Assembly (NCBI GenBank): GCA_028824715.1 | Contig: JAPPCV010000118.1 | Span: 186,001-250,000 of the forward strand | Source: Boseongicola sp. | GTDB lineage: Bacteria; Pseudomonadota; Alphaproteobacteria; Rhodobacterales; Rhodobacteraceae | Direction: 5' to 3' | Length of the DNA stretch: 64,000 bases | Shown: in pieces, positions 18,194 to 27,476 of the stretch | Layout of the letters: each line of letters begins with the position of its first letter | Position numbering within the stretch: the first letter of the stretch is position 1 | Program-made: the position numbers and the translations under genes | Notes under the pieces: generated by a model | Told to the model about the DNA's origin: nothing | What the model saw: only the letters and a program-made list of their open reading frames with translations | Database searches by the model: none

Positions 18194-18690
18194 CCGGAAA
18201 GTTCGTGGTCATGGGGGTGTCTGGCTGCGGCAAAAGCTCGGTAGGCGCAGCTGTCGCCGAGAGACTGGGCATATGCTACATTGATGGCGACGACCTGCAC
18301 CCGCCCGAGAATATCACGAAGATGTCACTCGGCGAACCGCTGACTGACGCCGACCGTGCGCCGTGGCTGGTCAGGGTTGGCCAACGGCTTGCAGCGATTG
18401 ACGGGCCCGTCATCATCGGATGCTCCGCGCTGAAACGTGCCTATCGCGATATTATCCGCGACAAGACGGGTGGACCGGTCTGTTTCCTGCATTTGGAGGG
18501 CAGCAGAGAGACACTGACCGAGCGCATGGCGCACCGCTCGGGTCATTTCATGCCCGTCTCGCTGCTCGAAAGCCAATTGGCCACGCTCGAGGTGCCGGGC
18601 TTGGATGAAACGGCATTCACCGAAAACATCGACCAGCCGTTTGACGAGCTGGTCGACGCTCTGGTGGCGAAAGTCAGGGAGAAAATGTAG
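18184..18690 (+). CDS. gntK: gluconokinase
   Basis: 168 aa, normal length. P-loop MGVSGCGKSSVG at about residues 10-21, then the family motif DGDDLHPPENITKMSLGEPLTDADRAPWL split over the active site, and GCSALKRAYRD. Phosphorylates D-gluconate to 6-phosphogluconate for the Entner-Doudoroff or pentose phosphate route. GTG start at 18184 chosen so that the P-loop sits at the usual distance; it overlaps the idnO stop. Its own stop overlaps the next (broken) gene's GTG by one base. Confidence 0.92.
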   Translation: MPLAGKFVVMGVSGCGKSSVGAAVAERLGICYIDGDDLHPPENITKMSLGEPLTDADRAPWLVRVGQRLAAIDGPVIIGCSALKRAYRDIIRDKTGGPVCFLHLEGSRETLTERMAHRSGHFMPVSLLESQLATLEVPGLDETAFTENIDQPFDELVDALVAKVREKM

Positions 18691-19620
18691 TGACCAAGGA
18701 AATCGCACTCATCGGCACGGGTGCAATGGGTGATGCCATCGGCACTCGGCTTTCAGACACTGGCAACATGTTTGCTGTGCTTGATCTCGTTGCCGAGAGG
18801 GCCCAGGCACTGGTCGCCAAGGGCGCTCAGCCAGCGGGCTTGGCGGCGAAGGACGCCTCGGGCACCGACTAAGCTGTCACCAGCCTCCATTCTCCAAAGA
18901 TAGTCGATGCTGCGGTCTTCGGCCCAAACGGCGTTGCCGAAGGCGCCAAGCCCGACACACTGATCATCGACATGTCCTCGATCGATCCTCACGCCACAAA
19001 GGCCTTGGCGGCCTGGGCCGCTGAAATGGGCCTGCGCTGGGGCGACAGCCCATTGTCCGGCGGTCCGCAGAAGGCGCTGACCGGAGAGTTCACGCTGATG
19101 GCGCGCGGTAAGGTTGCCGATGTCGAAGAGGCACACAATGTCCTGAAACACCTTTCGTCCACTTACACCCCAATGGGTCCGTCCGGCGGCGGTCTGGCCA
19201 CCGAACTCATCAATCAGGTCTTGCGCGGATTGGGTTTCATGGTCATCGCCGAGGCTACGCAACTCGTGATCGACTCCGGCATCGACGTCGCGAAAATCCC
19301 GAAGGCGCTGAGAGGGGGCCGACAGCGCACCCTTGCAGGAATGCATGCCTCGCTTTGCTGTCAACGACTACGCTCGCGCAGGGCGCATAGACTGCATGAC
19401 AAAGGACCTCGACGGCACAACGGATCTCGCACGGCAGAAAAGTGGCGCAATGCCACTCACTGCTCCCTGCGCCGGAATTCACCGGTTGCTCACCGCGGCT
19501 GGGATGGGAGGAGAGGACAAGGCAGCGCCAATGGAGTTCTTCAACGGTCCCGAAAATGGAGCTGTTGCAATGATCGCGGGCATCGCGACTCCTGTGTTGC
19601 AATCGAGGTGTCAAGACTGA
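18690..19620 (+). pseudogene. broken 3-hydroxyacid dehydrogenase (GarR/6-phosphogluconate dehydrogenase-like)
   Basis: Starts with the Rossmann motif IALIGTGAMG, then hits TAA at 18870-18872, 60 codons in. The same frame resumes with family sequence (VFGPNGVAEGAKPDTLIIDMSS, then SPLSGGPQKALTGEFTLM and GGGLATELINQVL) to a run of five G at about 19314-19318. There the protein shifts frame and continues as ADSAPLQECMPRFAVNDY ... KDLDGTTDLA to a stop at 19620. One nonsense codon plus one frameshift: clearly inactivated unless both are sequencing errors. Third gene of the idnO-gntK operon. Confidence 0.88.
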
Positions 19621-20446
19621 TGCGCCTTGCACCGACGCCTTCAACCGGAAGTCAGTGCTGGCTCCAGCCCTCGGGCAAACGCAAGGCGCAGTTTGCATTC
19701 GACAGAAGCTGCGTGGAACGAGTGCCGGAATGTCCCGTGATCCACGTCATCACCAGCAGAGACGCCGACCCGTGGATGGTGCGATTTTCCTCCTACGCGG
19801 CGTCGGTCCAAGGAAGTGGCCAGGAATGTCTGCGGCAACCATGTCAATGGTCCCATCTTCCGCAATCTTGCCGTGCTTGGCACCATTGCGGCGTGCTCCG
19901 CGGCAGTTTGAGACCAGATGGGGCAAGTGCCGGTCCCGGCCCCTTCGTTCCGTCGGTTCGTGCAATTGACGGCTCGAGTCCGCAAGGAACGAAGCCAGAA
20001 CCGACCGTCAACGACCGGAACAATCTGTAGCCGGCGACCGAAATTCGATGGCACGTGAAATCCGGGCGGCTTCGTGATCGAAGCTCCCATTGTGCCAAGA
20101 TTGTCGGCTGATGCGTCTGGACGGAGACTCGCTGCCAGCGTCGCATTCATTCAGCACGAACAACACGCGGCCAACGGGGCCATGGCGTGAATCAAGAGCC
20201 GCCTGGCCGCCCCAGCGACGTCGGCGCGCTCGGCTTCGACTCGATGCGAAGACACGACAGTGCCGCCAGTGCCGCCAAGAACGGCAGAAATCCCGAGATG
20301 ATTGTCTGGCGCCACAGGCGCAGGCGCAACTTACTGTTTAGATTCAACATCTTATCCCCAACGCGTTCGGTTTCGCTTTCCATGGGATCTGGTCGAAAGT
20401 TCAACGAGATGCTTGCAATATTGCCAGCCTTCCCCGAAAACGAAAT
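19621..20446. other. gene-free stretch
   Basis: About 830 bases with no recognisable gene on either strand. Open frames here lack protein-like composition. The last part leads into the LacI gene's promoter region. Confidence 0.5.
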
Positions 20447-20458
20447 GTTAGCGATAAA
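20447..20458. promoter_or_regulatory. weak LacI-type operator GTTAGCGATAAA
   Basis: Ten of twelve bases match GTTATCGATAAC. It lies 16 bases above the LacI gene start, a position suited to autoregulation. Confidence 0.4.
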
Positions 20459-20473
20459 GATCAGGGAACCATA

Positions 20474-21493
20474 TTGCAGAAGCCACCAAAAATGGCGGAC
20501 ATCGCGAAAGCCGTCGGTGTCTCCCCGATGACCGTATCTCGGGCATTCCGGAGGGATACTTCGGTCGGCGAGGTAACTCGCAAGAAGATTCTGCAGATCG
20601 CCGAGGAGATGGGCTACGTCTTCGACAGCACTGCGTCCAATCTGCGGTCGCAACGAACCGGATTCGTCGCCATCACCATCCCTTCGCTGAACAATTCGAA
20701 TTTCGCTGACACCGTACGTGGCCTCAACGAAGTCCTTCAGGCGGCCGGGCTTCAGGTGTTGCTCGGCTACACAAACTACGACGTGGACGAAGAGGAGCGC
20801 CTAATTGAACAACTCCTGCGGCGACGGCCCGAAGCAATGGTGGTGACCGGGGGTCGCCATACCGATCGCGCAAGACGGTTGCTCAAGAGTGCCGGCATTC
20901 CGGTGGTTGAAACATGGGACATTCCCAAGTCGCCAGTAGGCTACACGGTAGGCTTCTCCAACGCGGACGCAATGCGTCGCATGGTTGAACACTTGCAGTC
21001 AGCTGGCGCGCAGCGGCTTGCATTCATCGGCGGAGACGACAAGGGCGACACACGTGGCGCCGACCGGAGACGTGGGTTTGTTGAGGCAGCAGAACGGCTG
21101 CGGCTCGAATATCAGTTGGTTTCGCTCGGTTCGCCACCGATTTCGATGCGTGAAGGAGCCAGGGCGATGGTTGATGTGCTTGACGCACGACAACCGGTAG
21201 ACGCCGTTGTCTGCGTCTCTGACCTCGCCGCCTTCGGTGCGCTGACAGAGTGCCAGCGGCGCGGCGTTTCAGTGCCTGACGAAGTCATGATCGCAGGATT
21301 CGGGGCGTACGATATCGCGGAGGTCGCCCTGCCCGGCCTTACGACGATGGACGCACATTCGATGGCGATCGGCAGCAGGACTGGAGAACTTCTGGTCGCC
21401 TTGCTCCGCGGTGGAACCGATTTTGCCACCGCGAAGAAGGTCTCGCACATCGAGCCCACATTGCGAATTTCGGGTTCTACCGTTTCGCGATAG
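20474..21493 (+). CDS. LacI family regulator, gluconate-type
   Basis: 339 aa. N-terminal helix-turn-helix MADIAKAVGVSPMTVSRAFRR and hinge helix (STASNLRSQRTG), then a periplasmic-binding-protein-like effector domain with FIGGDDKGDTRG and AVVCVSDLAAFGAL. Resembles the gluconate repressor GntR (LacI family). TTG at 20474 follows an AGGGAA site at usual spacing and is preferred; ATG at 20492 is the alternative. Target sites are probably 14847, 17358, 24716 and its own 20447. Faces the ABC transporter genes, ending at a strong shared hairpin. Confidence 0.88.
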   Translation: MQKPPKMADIAKAVGVSPMTVSRAFRRDTSVGEVTRKKILQIAEEMGYVFDSTASNLRSQRTGFVAITIPSLNNSNFADTVRGLNEVLQAAGLQVLLGYTNYDVDEEERLIEQLLRRRPEAMVVTGGRHTDRARRLLKSAGIPVVETWDIPKSPVGYTVGFSNADAMRRMVEHLQSAGAQRLAFIGGDDKGDTRGADRRRGFVEAAERLRLEYQLVSLGSPPISMREGARAMVDVLDARQPVDAVVCVSDLAAFGALTECQRRGVSVPDEVMIAGFGAYDIAEVALPGLTTMDAHSMAIGSRTGELLVALLRGGTDFATAKKVSHIEPTLRISGSTVSR

Positions 21494-21494
21494 T

Positions 21495-21520
21495 CCCGGC
21501 CCGCTTGCGTGCGGGCCGGG
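21495..21520. terminator. strong hairpin between convergent lacI and ABC genes
   Basis: Perfect 10-base-pair stem CCCGGCCCGC / GCGGGCCGGG with a six-base loop, between two stop codons (21493 and 21530). No T-run follows on either strand, so it may protect mRNA ends or act as a bidirectional terminator. Confidence 0.55.
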
Positions 21521-21529
21521 GCCAGCGTG

Positions 21530-22669
21530 TCACCGCTCCAGCGCGCCAACACCGGAGAACCTGAACGCCTCCTCCTGCAGCGCGTCCAGTTCTTCGGCAC
21601 TCATTTGATCATGGGCCACGGTGATCCGGCCCAGGAAGACCAACGGCAGATCGTCCGCACGGCCCTCCATGTCGGCCTTGATGGCTTCGGCGGTTGCAGC
21701 ACCGACATCGTCGCCCATGCGCATCGGTGTCGCGTCGAGGGTTCCTGCACGGATAGCGTCGAGTTCAAGACCCGTTCCGCCCCAGCCAGTGGAGAAGATC
21801 TCCTTCTCCTTGCCCATCGCGACCTGTGCCTCAACCGAACCCATGGCCATGGCCGTATTCGCGTTGTGAATGATCGTGGCTTCTGGATAGGCCTGCAAGA
21901 TCAGGGAGGTTCCTTCAAATCCGCCTTCACGCTGATATTCGCCATAGTGCTCGTAGACCGTGGTCCAGTTGCCTTTCTCCTCGACACATGCCTTGAAATC
22001 GCCCGAGCGCTGGTTGTCCGTGATCCCGGGGATGCCGCGATTCAACGCCATGGTCACGTCACTACCCAGACGGCTGAGCATGTAGTCGCACATGGTCAGC
22101 GCACCCGCGGCAGATGAAAAGTCAAACCAGGCGTCGGGTTGGTTTTCAAGGTACTTCAGTGGTGTATGAAATGCCCAGACATAAGTCGTGAACCCGTCAT
22201 TGCTCGCAAGTTTGGAAATGTTGTCGGCCTGAGTGGCCAGTTCGGACGGCCCAAAGATGACATAGTCATAGAGATCGGCGTCCTGCTCCACTTGGCTGGC
22301 GTAGGTCGATTGCAGCGAGTGTTCGATCTGGCGCGAGGCAAATTCGGTCGTCTCATACTGGATGCCCAGCTCGTCCAGTCGCTTGGTCATGGCCAGGTAG
22401 TTGCGAGCCCAAAAATCCGAAACATCCGCCGATGGGTAGATCAACGCGATCTGGATTGGCCCGTCCTGGCTTCCGGAAAACGGCACTGCTGCGGAACCGA
22501 CGACTTCCTGCAGCGCCTCAAGCTTGCCCTCGGCATTCACTTCGCCGGGAATCCAGTAATCGCGATCCGCGATCCCGGGCAGTTCTCTCAGCGGCAGTTC
22601 GTCCGCGGCCCAGGCTGTCCCGGCCACTACAATGGTTGCCACCAATGTGGTTGCTGCTAACTTTCTCAT
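21530..22669 (-). CDS. sugar ABC transporter substrate-binding protein
   Basis: 379 aa periplasmic binding protein of the LacI-like/Peripla_BP_4 type. Signal peptide MRKLAATTLVATIVVAG ending near AWA. Core pieces include IQIALIYPSADVSDFWARNY at the first beta-strand and FSTGWGGTGLELDAIRAG near the hinge. Start at 22669 has AGGAGGAG just upstream. Last gene of the three-gene operon, separated from the permease by a long hairpin. Ligand probably a sugar acid such as gluconate or idonate, from regulon context (inference). Confidence 0.88.
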   Translation of the reverse strand: MRKLAATTLVATIVVAGTAWAADELPLRELPGIADRDYWIPGEVNAEGKLEALQEVVGSAAVPFSGSQDGPIQIALIYPSADVSDFWARNYLAMTKRLDELGIQYETTEFASRQIEHSLQSTYASQVEQDADLYDYVIFGPSELATQADNISKLASNDGFTTYVWAFHTPLKYLENQPDAWFDFSSAAGALTMCDYMLSRLGSDVTMALNRGIPGITDNQRSGDFKACVEEKGNWTTVYEHYGEYQREGGFEGTSLILQAYPEATIIHNANTAMAMGSVEAQVAMGKEKEIFSTGWGGTGLELDAIRAGTLDATPMRMGDDVGAATAEAIKADMEGRADDLPLVFLGRITVAHDQMSAEELDALQEEAFRFSGVGALER

Positions 22670-22695
22670 GTTGGTTCTCCTCCTCTTGCATGAGA

Positions 22696-22745
22696 GCGGG
22701 ACCAGCGGTGCCGCCGGGGATGCACCCCCGGTGGCACCATCCCGC
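22696..22745 (-). promoter_or_regulatory. intercistronic hairpin in ABC operon
   Basis: Stem GGTGCCGCCGGGG (22707-22719) pairs with CCCCGGTGGCACC (22726-22738) with one G-T pair; an outer stem GCGGGA/TCCCGC extends it. Located between permease and binding-protein genes. Such hairpins often stabilise the binding-protein mRNA so that it is made in excess. Confidence 0.6.
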
Positions 22746-22757
22746 GTTGAGTCCGGC

Positions 22758-23882
22758 TCATCCGCTTGCCTGCGGATTGCCGGCAAAGATTGCCCCGATC
22801 GCCAAAAGCAGGATCAGCGCACCGATTATGAAAGCCGAGAATCGGGTCAGTTTCTGGCCTTCCGATGTCATTAGCGCGGCGATCAGTCCGCCTGCTCCGT
22901 CACGGTCCTTCTTCTGCATCCAGGAATAGAGCGCCACCGACGAGACGATCACGACGCCCGACGCGACTGACTGCCAGAAGAACTCGATCCTCAGGGTCAC
23001 AAGCGCGTTGATCATCATCGACAAGAGCAGCACTCCGGCGAAGGAGCCAATCATGGACGCGCGACCGCCAAAAAGCGAAGTGCCACCCACGACGACCGCC
23101 GCAATGACATGAAGATTGAAATAGGGGGCCGACGTTGCCTGGATTGCGTTCAGCTTGCCGGTCAGCATGACTCCGGCCAGCGCCGCACATGCACCGCAGA
23201 GCACATAGGCGTACACCTTGTGGCGGTTTACCGCGATCCCGGTCAGTTCCGCAGCTTCGGGGTTTGAACCGATTGCGATCGTGTAGCGGCCAAAATGGCT
23301 GCGACGCAGCAGAACGAACCCTGCGATCATGGTCGCGATTCCGATGACTACCGGTATCGGTATGAGGCCGGGAAGCCGCCCGCGCCCGATCTCGGTTATA
23401 AGTTCCGGGAATCGCGCCAGTACCAGCCCCTTCGCGATCACCAGGGCAAAGCCCCGATAGACCAGGTCCATCGCCAGGGTGCCAATGAGATCCGGCACAT
23501 TGAACCTGGTGATGATCAACCCGTTGACGAGGCCCATGAGCGCGCCAAGTCCCAGGGCGATCGGCAGCGCGAAATAGACCGAGAATCCGAATTGCTTGAT
23601 CAGGAACGCCATTATGATGGCGGATAACGCCGCAATGGATCCGACCGACAGATCGATGCCCCGCTGGGTGATGACAAACGTCATCGCCATTGCCATCGGC
23701 ATGTAGAGCGCTGCGTCAAGGAGGATCAAGTTGACATTCGACCAGCGAAAATACCGTGCGGGTTCGACGATCGCCATGAAGAGGAGCAGCGCAAGGATCA
23801 TCGCCATCGGGCCGATGATTGCGAAATATGGTTCGATTCGTTCGTTCAGCGTCCGAACGGCCTGGGTGTCACCGGCAGCCAT
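22758..23882 (-). CDS. sugar ABC transporter permease (RbsC/BPD_transp_2 family)
   Basis: 374 aa inner-membrane permease with about ten hydrophobic helices. Family signatures VITQRGIDLSVGSIAAL and the EAA-like loop TIAIGSNPEAAELTGI are present, then VVVGGTSLFGGRASM. ATG at 23882 overlaps the ATPase stop (TGATG); a GTG one codon upstream is also possible. Works with the ATPase at 23882-24640 and the binding protein at 21530. Confidence 0.92.
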   Translation of the reverse strand: MAAGDTQAVRTLNERIEPYFAIIGPMAMILALLLFMAIVEPARYFRWSNVNLILLDAALYMPMAMAMTFVITQRGIDLSVGSIAALSAIIMAFLIKQFGFSVYFALPIALGLGALMGLVNGLIITRFNVPDLIGTLAMDLVYRGFALVIAKGLVLARFPELITEIGRGRLPGLIPIPVVIGIATMIAGFVLLRRSHFGRYTIAIGSNPEAAELTGIAVNRHKVYAYVLCGACAALAGVMLTGKLNAIQATSAPYFNLHVIAAVVVGGTSLFGGRASMIGSFAGVLLLSMMINALVTLRIEFFWQSVASGVVIVSSVALYSWMQKKDRDGAGGLIAALMTSEGQKLTRFSAFIIGALILLLAIGAIFAGNPQASG

Positions 23883-24640
23883 CACGCGGCTTCCTTCGCA
23901 CCGATGATCATTCCGAGCACTGCCTGGTTGCTGGATTCTGTGGTCCTGACGAAACCCACTCTCTTTCCTCGGCGCTGAACGTGGATGCGATCCGAAACCT
24001 GGAACACTTCGTCAAGCGAGTGGCTGATCAAAATGATTGCAAGACCTTGCGCTTTCAGGGTTTCGATAAGATTGAGCGTGCGTGCGGTCTCCTGGGGACC
24101 GAGGGCCGCGGTCGGTTCGTCCATGACCAGAACGCGCAGGTCTTCGTGATAGACGGCCCTGGCAATCGCTACAGCCTGACGCTGGCCGCCCGACAAGCTT
24201 TCGGTCGGCGAATCCAGGGACTTCAGCGTGACGCCGAGCCGATCCATCAGCACGCGCTCGGTCTCTGTTCTCATGCGGGCAATGTCGAGCACGGTAACGC
24301 CCATCACCTTCTTCGTCAGTTCGTTGCCCAGGAACATGTTCGCAGGCGGGTCCAGATGATCAGCGAGCGCAAGCGTCTGATAGACTGCGTCGATGCCCTT
24401 GGCTATGGCGCCCGCATGGCTGGCAAAGGAAATCCGCTCTCCGGCCAGGAACATCTCGCCTGCAGTCGGCTGGTATACCCCGGTAAGGATCTTTATGAGT
24501 GTCGACTTTCCGGCGCCATTGTCGCCGACAATGGCCAAGACCTCGCCTGCGTAGGCATCAAGGTCGACATCAGACAACGCAGTCACTCCGCCAAAGCGCT
24601 TGGTGATGCCCCGCATCTCTACCAGGGGCGTGTCTGACAT
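23882..24640 (-). CDS. sugar ABC transporter ATP-binding protein
   Basis: 252 aa single ATPase domain. Walker A GDNGAGKSTL, signature SLSGGQRQAV, Walker B LRVLVMDEPTAALG, and the H-loop His in LISHSL. Related to RbsA-type ATPases but with one domain, as in FrcA-type systems. Start at 24640 (MSDTPLVEM) is preferred because the extension to 24670 is not family-like. First gene of the operon, downstream of an operator at 24716. Confidence 0.92.
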   Translation of the reverse strand: MSDTPLVEMRGITKRFGGVTALSDVDLDAYAGEVLAIVGDNGAGKSTLIKILTGVYQPTAGEMFLAGERISFASHAGAIAKGIDAVYQTLALADHLDPPANMFLGNELTKKVMGVTVLDIARMRTETERVLMDRLGVTLKSLDSPTESLSGGQRQAVAIARAVYHEDLRVLVMDEPTAALGPQETARTLNLIETLKAQGLAIILISHSLDEVFQVSDRIHVQRRGKRVGFVRTTESSNQAVLGMIIGAKEAA

Positions 24641-24987
24641 GACGGCCTCACAGGGTTGAATCATCCGCAACGTGCCGTCAGGGTTGTGCCAGAGGCGACA
24701 TTTGTCAAGGAAAAAGTTATCGATAACACAACAATCTGAATTTTGGCGACCAAACCATGCGGGCGGCCATCAAATTCAGCGCGGTCAAGCTGCTGCCATC
24801 TTGAAAGGCGAATTCCAGCGACCGAAATGGCCGTGAATTTGACGCCGCAGTCGAGATCCGCTCCCCGCCGCGATGCCACATCGTGCAGTGCGGTTTGACT
24901 TGGGCGATGTTTGGTAGGCAGGCCTGGAACTCCTTGACGCATTTGCGGAACGCGTTGAAACTTGACCAGGCCCTGCAACGCAAGGGT
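24641..24987. other. intergenic region, regulatory only
   Basis: Contains the operator at 24716, a consensus TTGACA on the minus strand at 24708-24703 with no good -10 at 16-18 bases, and the downstream flank of nuoF. No trace of nuoG was found here. Confidence 0.5.
24716..24727. promoter_or_regulatory. LacI-type operator GTTATCGATAAC (ABC operon)
   Basis: Perfect palindrome identical to 17358-17369, 76 bases upstream of the ABC ATPase start and eight bases above a TTGACA box on the minus strand. Confidence 0.65.
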
Positions 24988-26286
24988 TCACTCTGCGGCC
25001 ACAGCGCTCACTCTGCCTGCGCGTGCTGCCTTGATCCGATCCTCGATCTCGTCACGGAAGTGACGGATCAGACCTTGGATCGGCCACGCCGCCGCGTCGC
25101 CCAAGGCACAGATCGTATGGCCCTCGACCTGGGTCGAGACATCGAGAAGCATGTCGATTTCCTCGACATCGGCTTCGCCGCTTACCAACCGGTCCATCAC
25201 CCGCATCATCCAGCCGGTGCCTTCGCGACAAGGCGTGCACTGGCCACAGCTCTCATGCTTGTAGAACTTCGAGAGTCGCCAGATCGCCTTTATGATGTCT
25301 GTCGACTGATCCATGACGATCACGGCGGCGGTGCCAAGTCCCGACTTCTGGTCGCGCAGCCAGTCGAAGTCCATGATGCACTCTTCCTTCATCAGCTTGC
25401 CTGGCAGGCAAGGCACCGACGATCCACCGGGAATGACGGCCTTTAGGTTGTCCCAGCCGCCTCTGACACCACCGCAGTGGCGTTCGATGAGTTCCGCAAA
25501 GGAAATCGACATTGCCTCTTCAACGACACAAGGGGCTTCCACGTGCCCGCTGATCGCGAACAGCTTCGTCCCTGTGTTGTTCGGGCGGCCGAAACCCGCG
25601 AACCACTCGGCGCCGCGCCGCAGGATCGTCGGAACCACGGCAATGGACTCCACGTTGTTCACCGTCGTCGGGCAGCCATAAAGTCCAGCCCCCGCAGGGA
25701 ACGGAGGCTTCATCCTCGGCATGCCCTTTCTGCCCTCCAGGCTTTCGAGCAGCGCGGTTTCCTCGCCGCAGATATAGGCCCCGGCACCGTGATGAAGATA
25801 CAGGTCGAAGTCCCAGCCTGAACCTGCAGCGTCCTTGCCCAGAAGACCGGCATCGTAGCATTCGTCAATCGCGGCCTGCAGCGTTTCTCGTTCGCGAACA
25901 TATTCGCCTCGAATGTAAGCGTAGCAGGCATGCGCGCCCATTGCGAAACTGGCAATCAGGCAGCCCTCAATCAGCGTGTGAGGATCGTGGCGCATGATTT
26001 CCCGGTCCTTGCAGGTCCCGGGCTCGGACTCGTCGGCATTGACAACCAGATAGGACGGACGGCCATCCGATTCCTTCGGCATGAAGCTCCATTTCAGGCC
26101 GGTCGGAAAGCCTGCGCCTCCACGGCCCCTCAGCCCGCTCTCCTTGACTTGCGCGACGATCCAGTCGCGGCCCTTTTCGATCAGCGCAGCGGTTCCGTCC
26201 CAGTGTCCGCGTGCCCTTGCCCCGGCCAGCGTCTGATCATGCATGCCGTATAGGTTCGTGAATATGCGGTCCTTGTCCTCAAGCAT
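24988..26286 (-). CDS. nuoF: NADH-quinone oxidoreductase subunit F
   Basis: 432 aa, full length. This is the NADH-binding, FMN-containing subunit of complex I on the cytoplasmic arm. Glycine-rich NADH/FMN region [16 protein letters not shown], flavin-binding region AYIRGEY then [19 protein letters not shown], and the N3 4Fe-4S ligands in [11 protein letters not shown] plus the later Cys in [13 protein letters not shown]. Last nuo gene in the window; nuoG does not follow. Confidence 0.97.
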   Translation of the reverse strand: MLEDKDRIFTNLYGMHDQTLAGARARGHWDGTAALIEKGRDWIVAQVKESGLRGRGGAGFPTGLKWSFMPKESDGRPSYLVVNADESEPGTCKDREIMRHDPHTLIEGCLIASFAMGAHACYAYIRGEYVRERETLQAAIDECYDAGLLGKDAAGSGWDFDLYLHHGAGAYICGEETALLESLEGRKGMPRMKPPFPAGAGLYGCPTTVNNVESIAVVPTILRRGAEWFAGFGRPNNTGTKLFAISGHVEAPCVVEEAMSISFAELIERHCGGVRGGWDNLKAVIPGGSSVPCLPGKLMKEECIMDFDWLRDQKSGLGTAAVIVMDQSTDIIKAIWRLSKFYKHESCGQCTPCREGTGWMMRVMDRLVSGEADVEEIDMLLDVSTQVEGHTICALGDAAAWPIQGLIRHFRDEIEDRIKAARAGRVSAVAAE

Positions 26287-26320
26287 CTGCCTGTTCCGTC
26301 CTGCAACTGGCCATCACATG

Positions 26321-26548
26321 TCAGCGCATGTTGCGCCGCTTGCGCCAAATCTGCCATGTCACGATTAGCGCCCAGAGAAAACCCGCAAGGGCAAAAAGGT
26401 CGACCAGAAACGCGTATCGGCCCGGCAGGCCGAGCCAATCGCCTGCCGACTGAGCCACGAACCAAAGGACCATCGTGAGCGCAATGACGAGCGCCACGAT
26501 GCGTCCTTGACGGTTCAGTGCCCGATCCATGTCATTGCCGTCAGTCAT
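26321..26548 (-). CDS. DUF5337 family small membrane protein
   Basis: 75 aa with two hydrophobic helices (GRIVALVIALTMVLWFVAQ and FLVDLFALAGFLWALIV) and a basic tail RKRRN. Matches the small DUF5337 family found in Rhodobacterales nuo operons between nuoE and nuoF. Start at 26548 (MTDGND). Possibly a complex I accessory or assembly factor (inference); function unknown. Confidence 0.8.
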   Translation of the reverse strand: MTDGNDMDRALNRQGRIVALVIALTMVLWFVAQSAGDWLGLPGRYAFLVDLFALAGFLWALIVTWQIWRKRRNMR

Positions 26549-26717
26549 GAGGAGCCAAATCGGTCTTGGCGCAGGAATCCGGCAGGCAGCAGTTCGGCGC
26601 AATCTGGCAGTCCCGGCAGCGAAAATTGAAGAACTGCGCGGCAACGATGTGACACCGCCACCTTCCTGATGGCGGCCGCGCTGCAAACTCCGTCGCTGCA
26701 GGCAGAGTCCCGCATGT

Positions 26718-27395
26718 CTAGTTCCCGTCTATGCGCTTGACGGTGTCACGCAACGTGACCGCTAGCTGAACGCTTGCATTGTGCCCTTGCCTCTCGCCCG
26801 CCCGCACATCGAGACTGGTGAGCCCCGACACCGGCTCGCAGGAAAAGCGGCCGTTTTGCGGGCCAGGCGCAGGAACGTTGCCGTCGGCGAGTTCGTCAAT
26901 GATCTCGGCCAATCGCCCGGCAGTCAGGTCTTCATAGTAGTCCTTGCCGATCTGCGCCATCGGCGCGTTCGAGCAGGCCCCGAGGCACTCGACCTCCTCC
27001 CAGGAGAACATTCCGTCTTCGGAGACCGTATGTGGAGCCTCGGCAATCCTCTCCTTGCAGACCGTGATCAGATCTTCGGCACCGCAGATCATGCAGGAGG
27101 TGGTGCCGCAGACCTGCACATGGGCAACGCGCCCGACCGGTTGCAGCTGGAACATGAAATAGAACGTCGCGACCTCGAGCGCTCGGATATAGGCCATGTC
27201 CAGCATGGTCGCGACATGTTCGATCGCAGCGCGACTGAGCCAGCCCTCCTGCTCCTGCGCACGCCAAAGAAGCGGGATAATCGCGCTGGCCTGCCTCCCT
27301 TCCGGGTATTTCGCGATCTGGCGATCGGCCCACGCCTGATTGGCGGGCGTGAAGGCAAAGCTCTCGGGCTGTTCGGCGTAAAGGCGACGAAGCAT
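26718..27395 (-). CDS. nuoE: NADH-quinone oxidoreductase subunit E
   Basis: 225 aa. Thioredoxin-like complex I subunit carrying the N1a 2Fe-2S cluster: ligands CGTTSCMIC and CLGACSNAP. About 60 residues after the core form a low-complexity C-terminal tail, longer than in E. coli, as in other alphaproteobacteria. Follows nuoD after 81 bases that hold a possible micro-gene; gap to the DUF5337 gene is 169 bases. Confidence 0.96.
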   Translation of the reverse strand: MLRRLYAEQPESFAFTPANQAWADRQIAKYPEGRQASAIIPLLWRAQEQEGWLSRAAIEHVATMLDMAYIRALEVATFYFMFQLQPVGRVAHVQVCGTTSCMICGAEDLITVCKERIAEAPHTVSEDGMFSWEEVECLGACSNAPMAQIGKDYYEDLTAGRLAEIIDELADGNVPAPGPQNGRFSCEPVSGLTSLDVRAGERQGHNASVQLAVTLRDTVKRIDGN

Positions 27396-27476
27396 CAGTT
27401 CCTCATTTCGTACGCGATGGCCGGATCTTCACGGCCCGGTCCCGGCAGCGAAGCACGCATGCCCTGGATGAACCCG

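Noticed and set aside
24641-24987. Remnant of nuoG after nuoF
   Set aside because: None of the frames shows the cysteine-rich ferredoxin-like start of NuoG.
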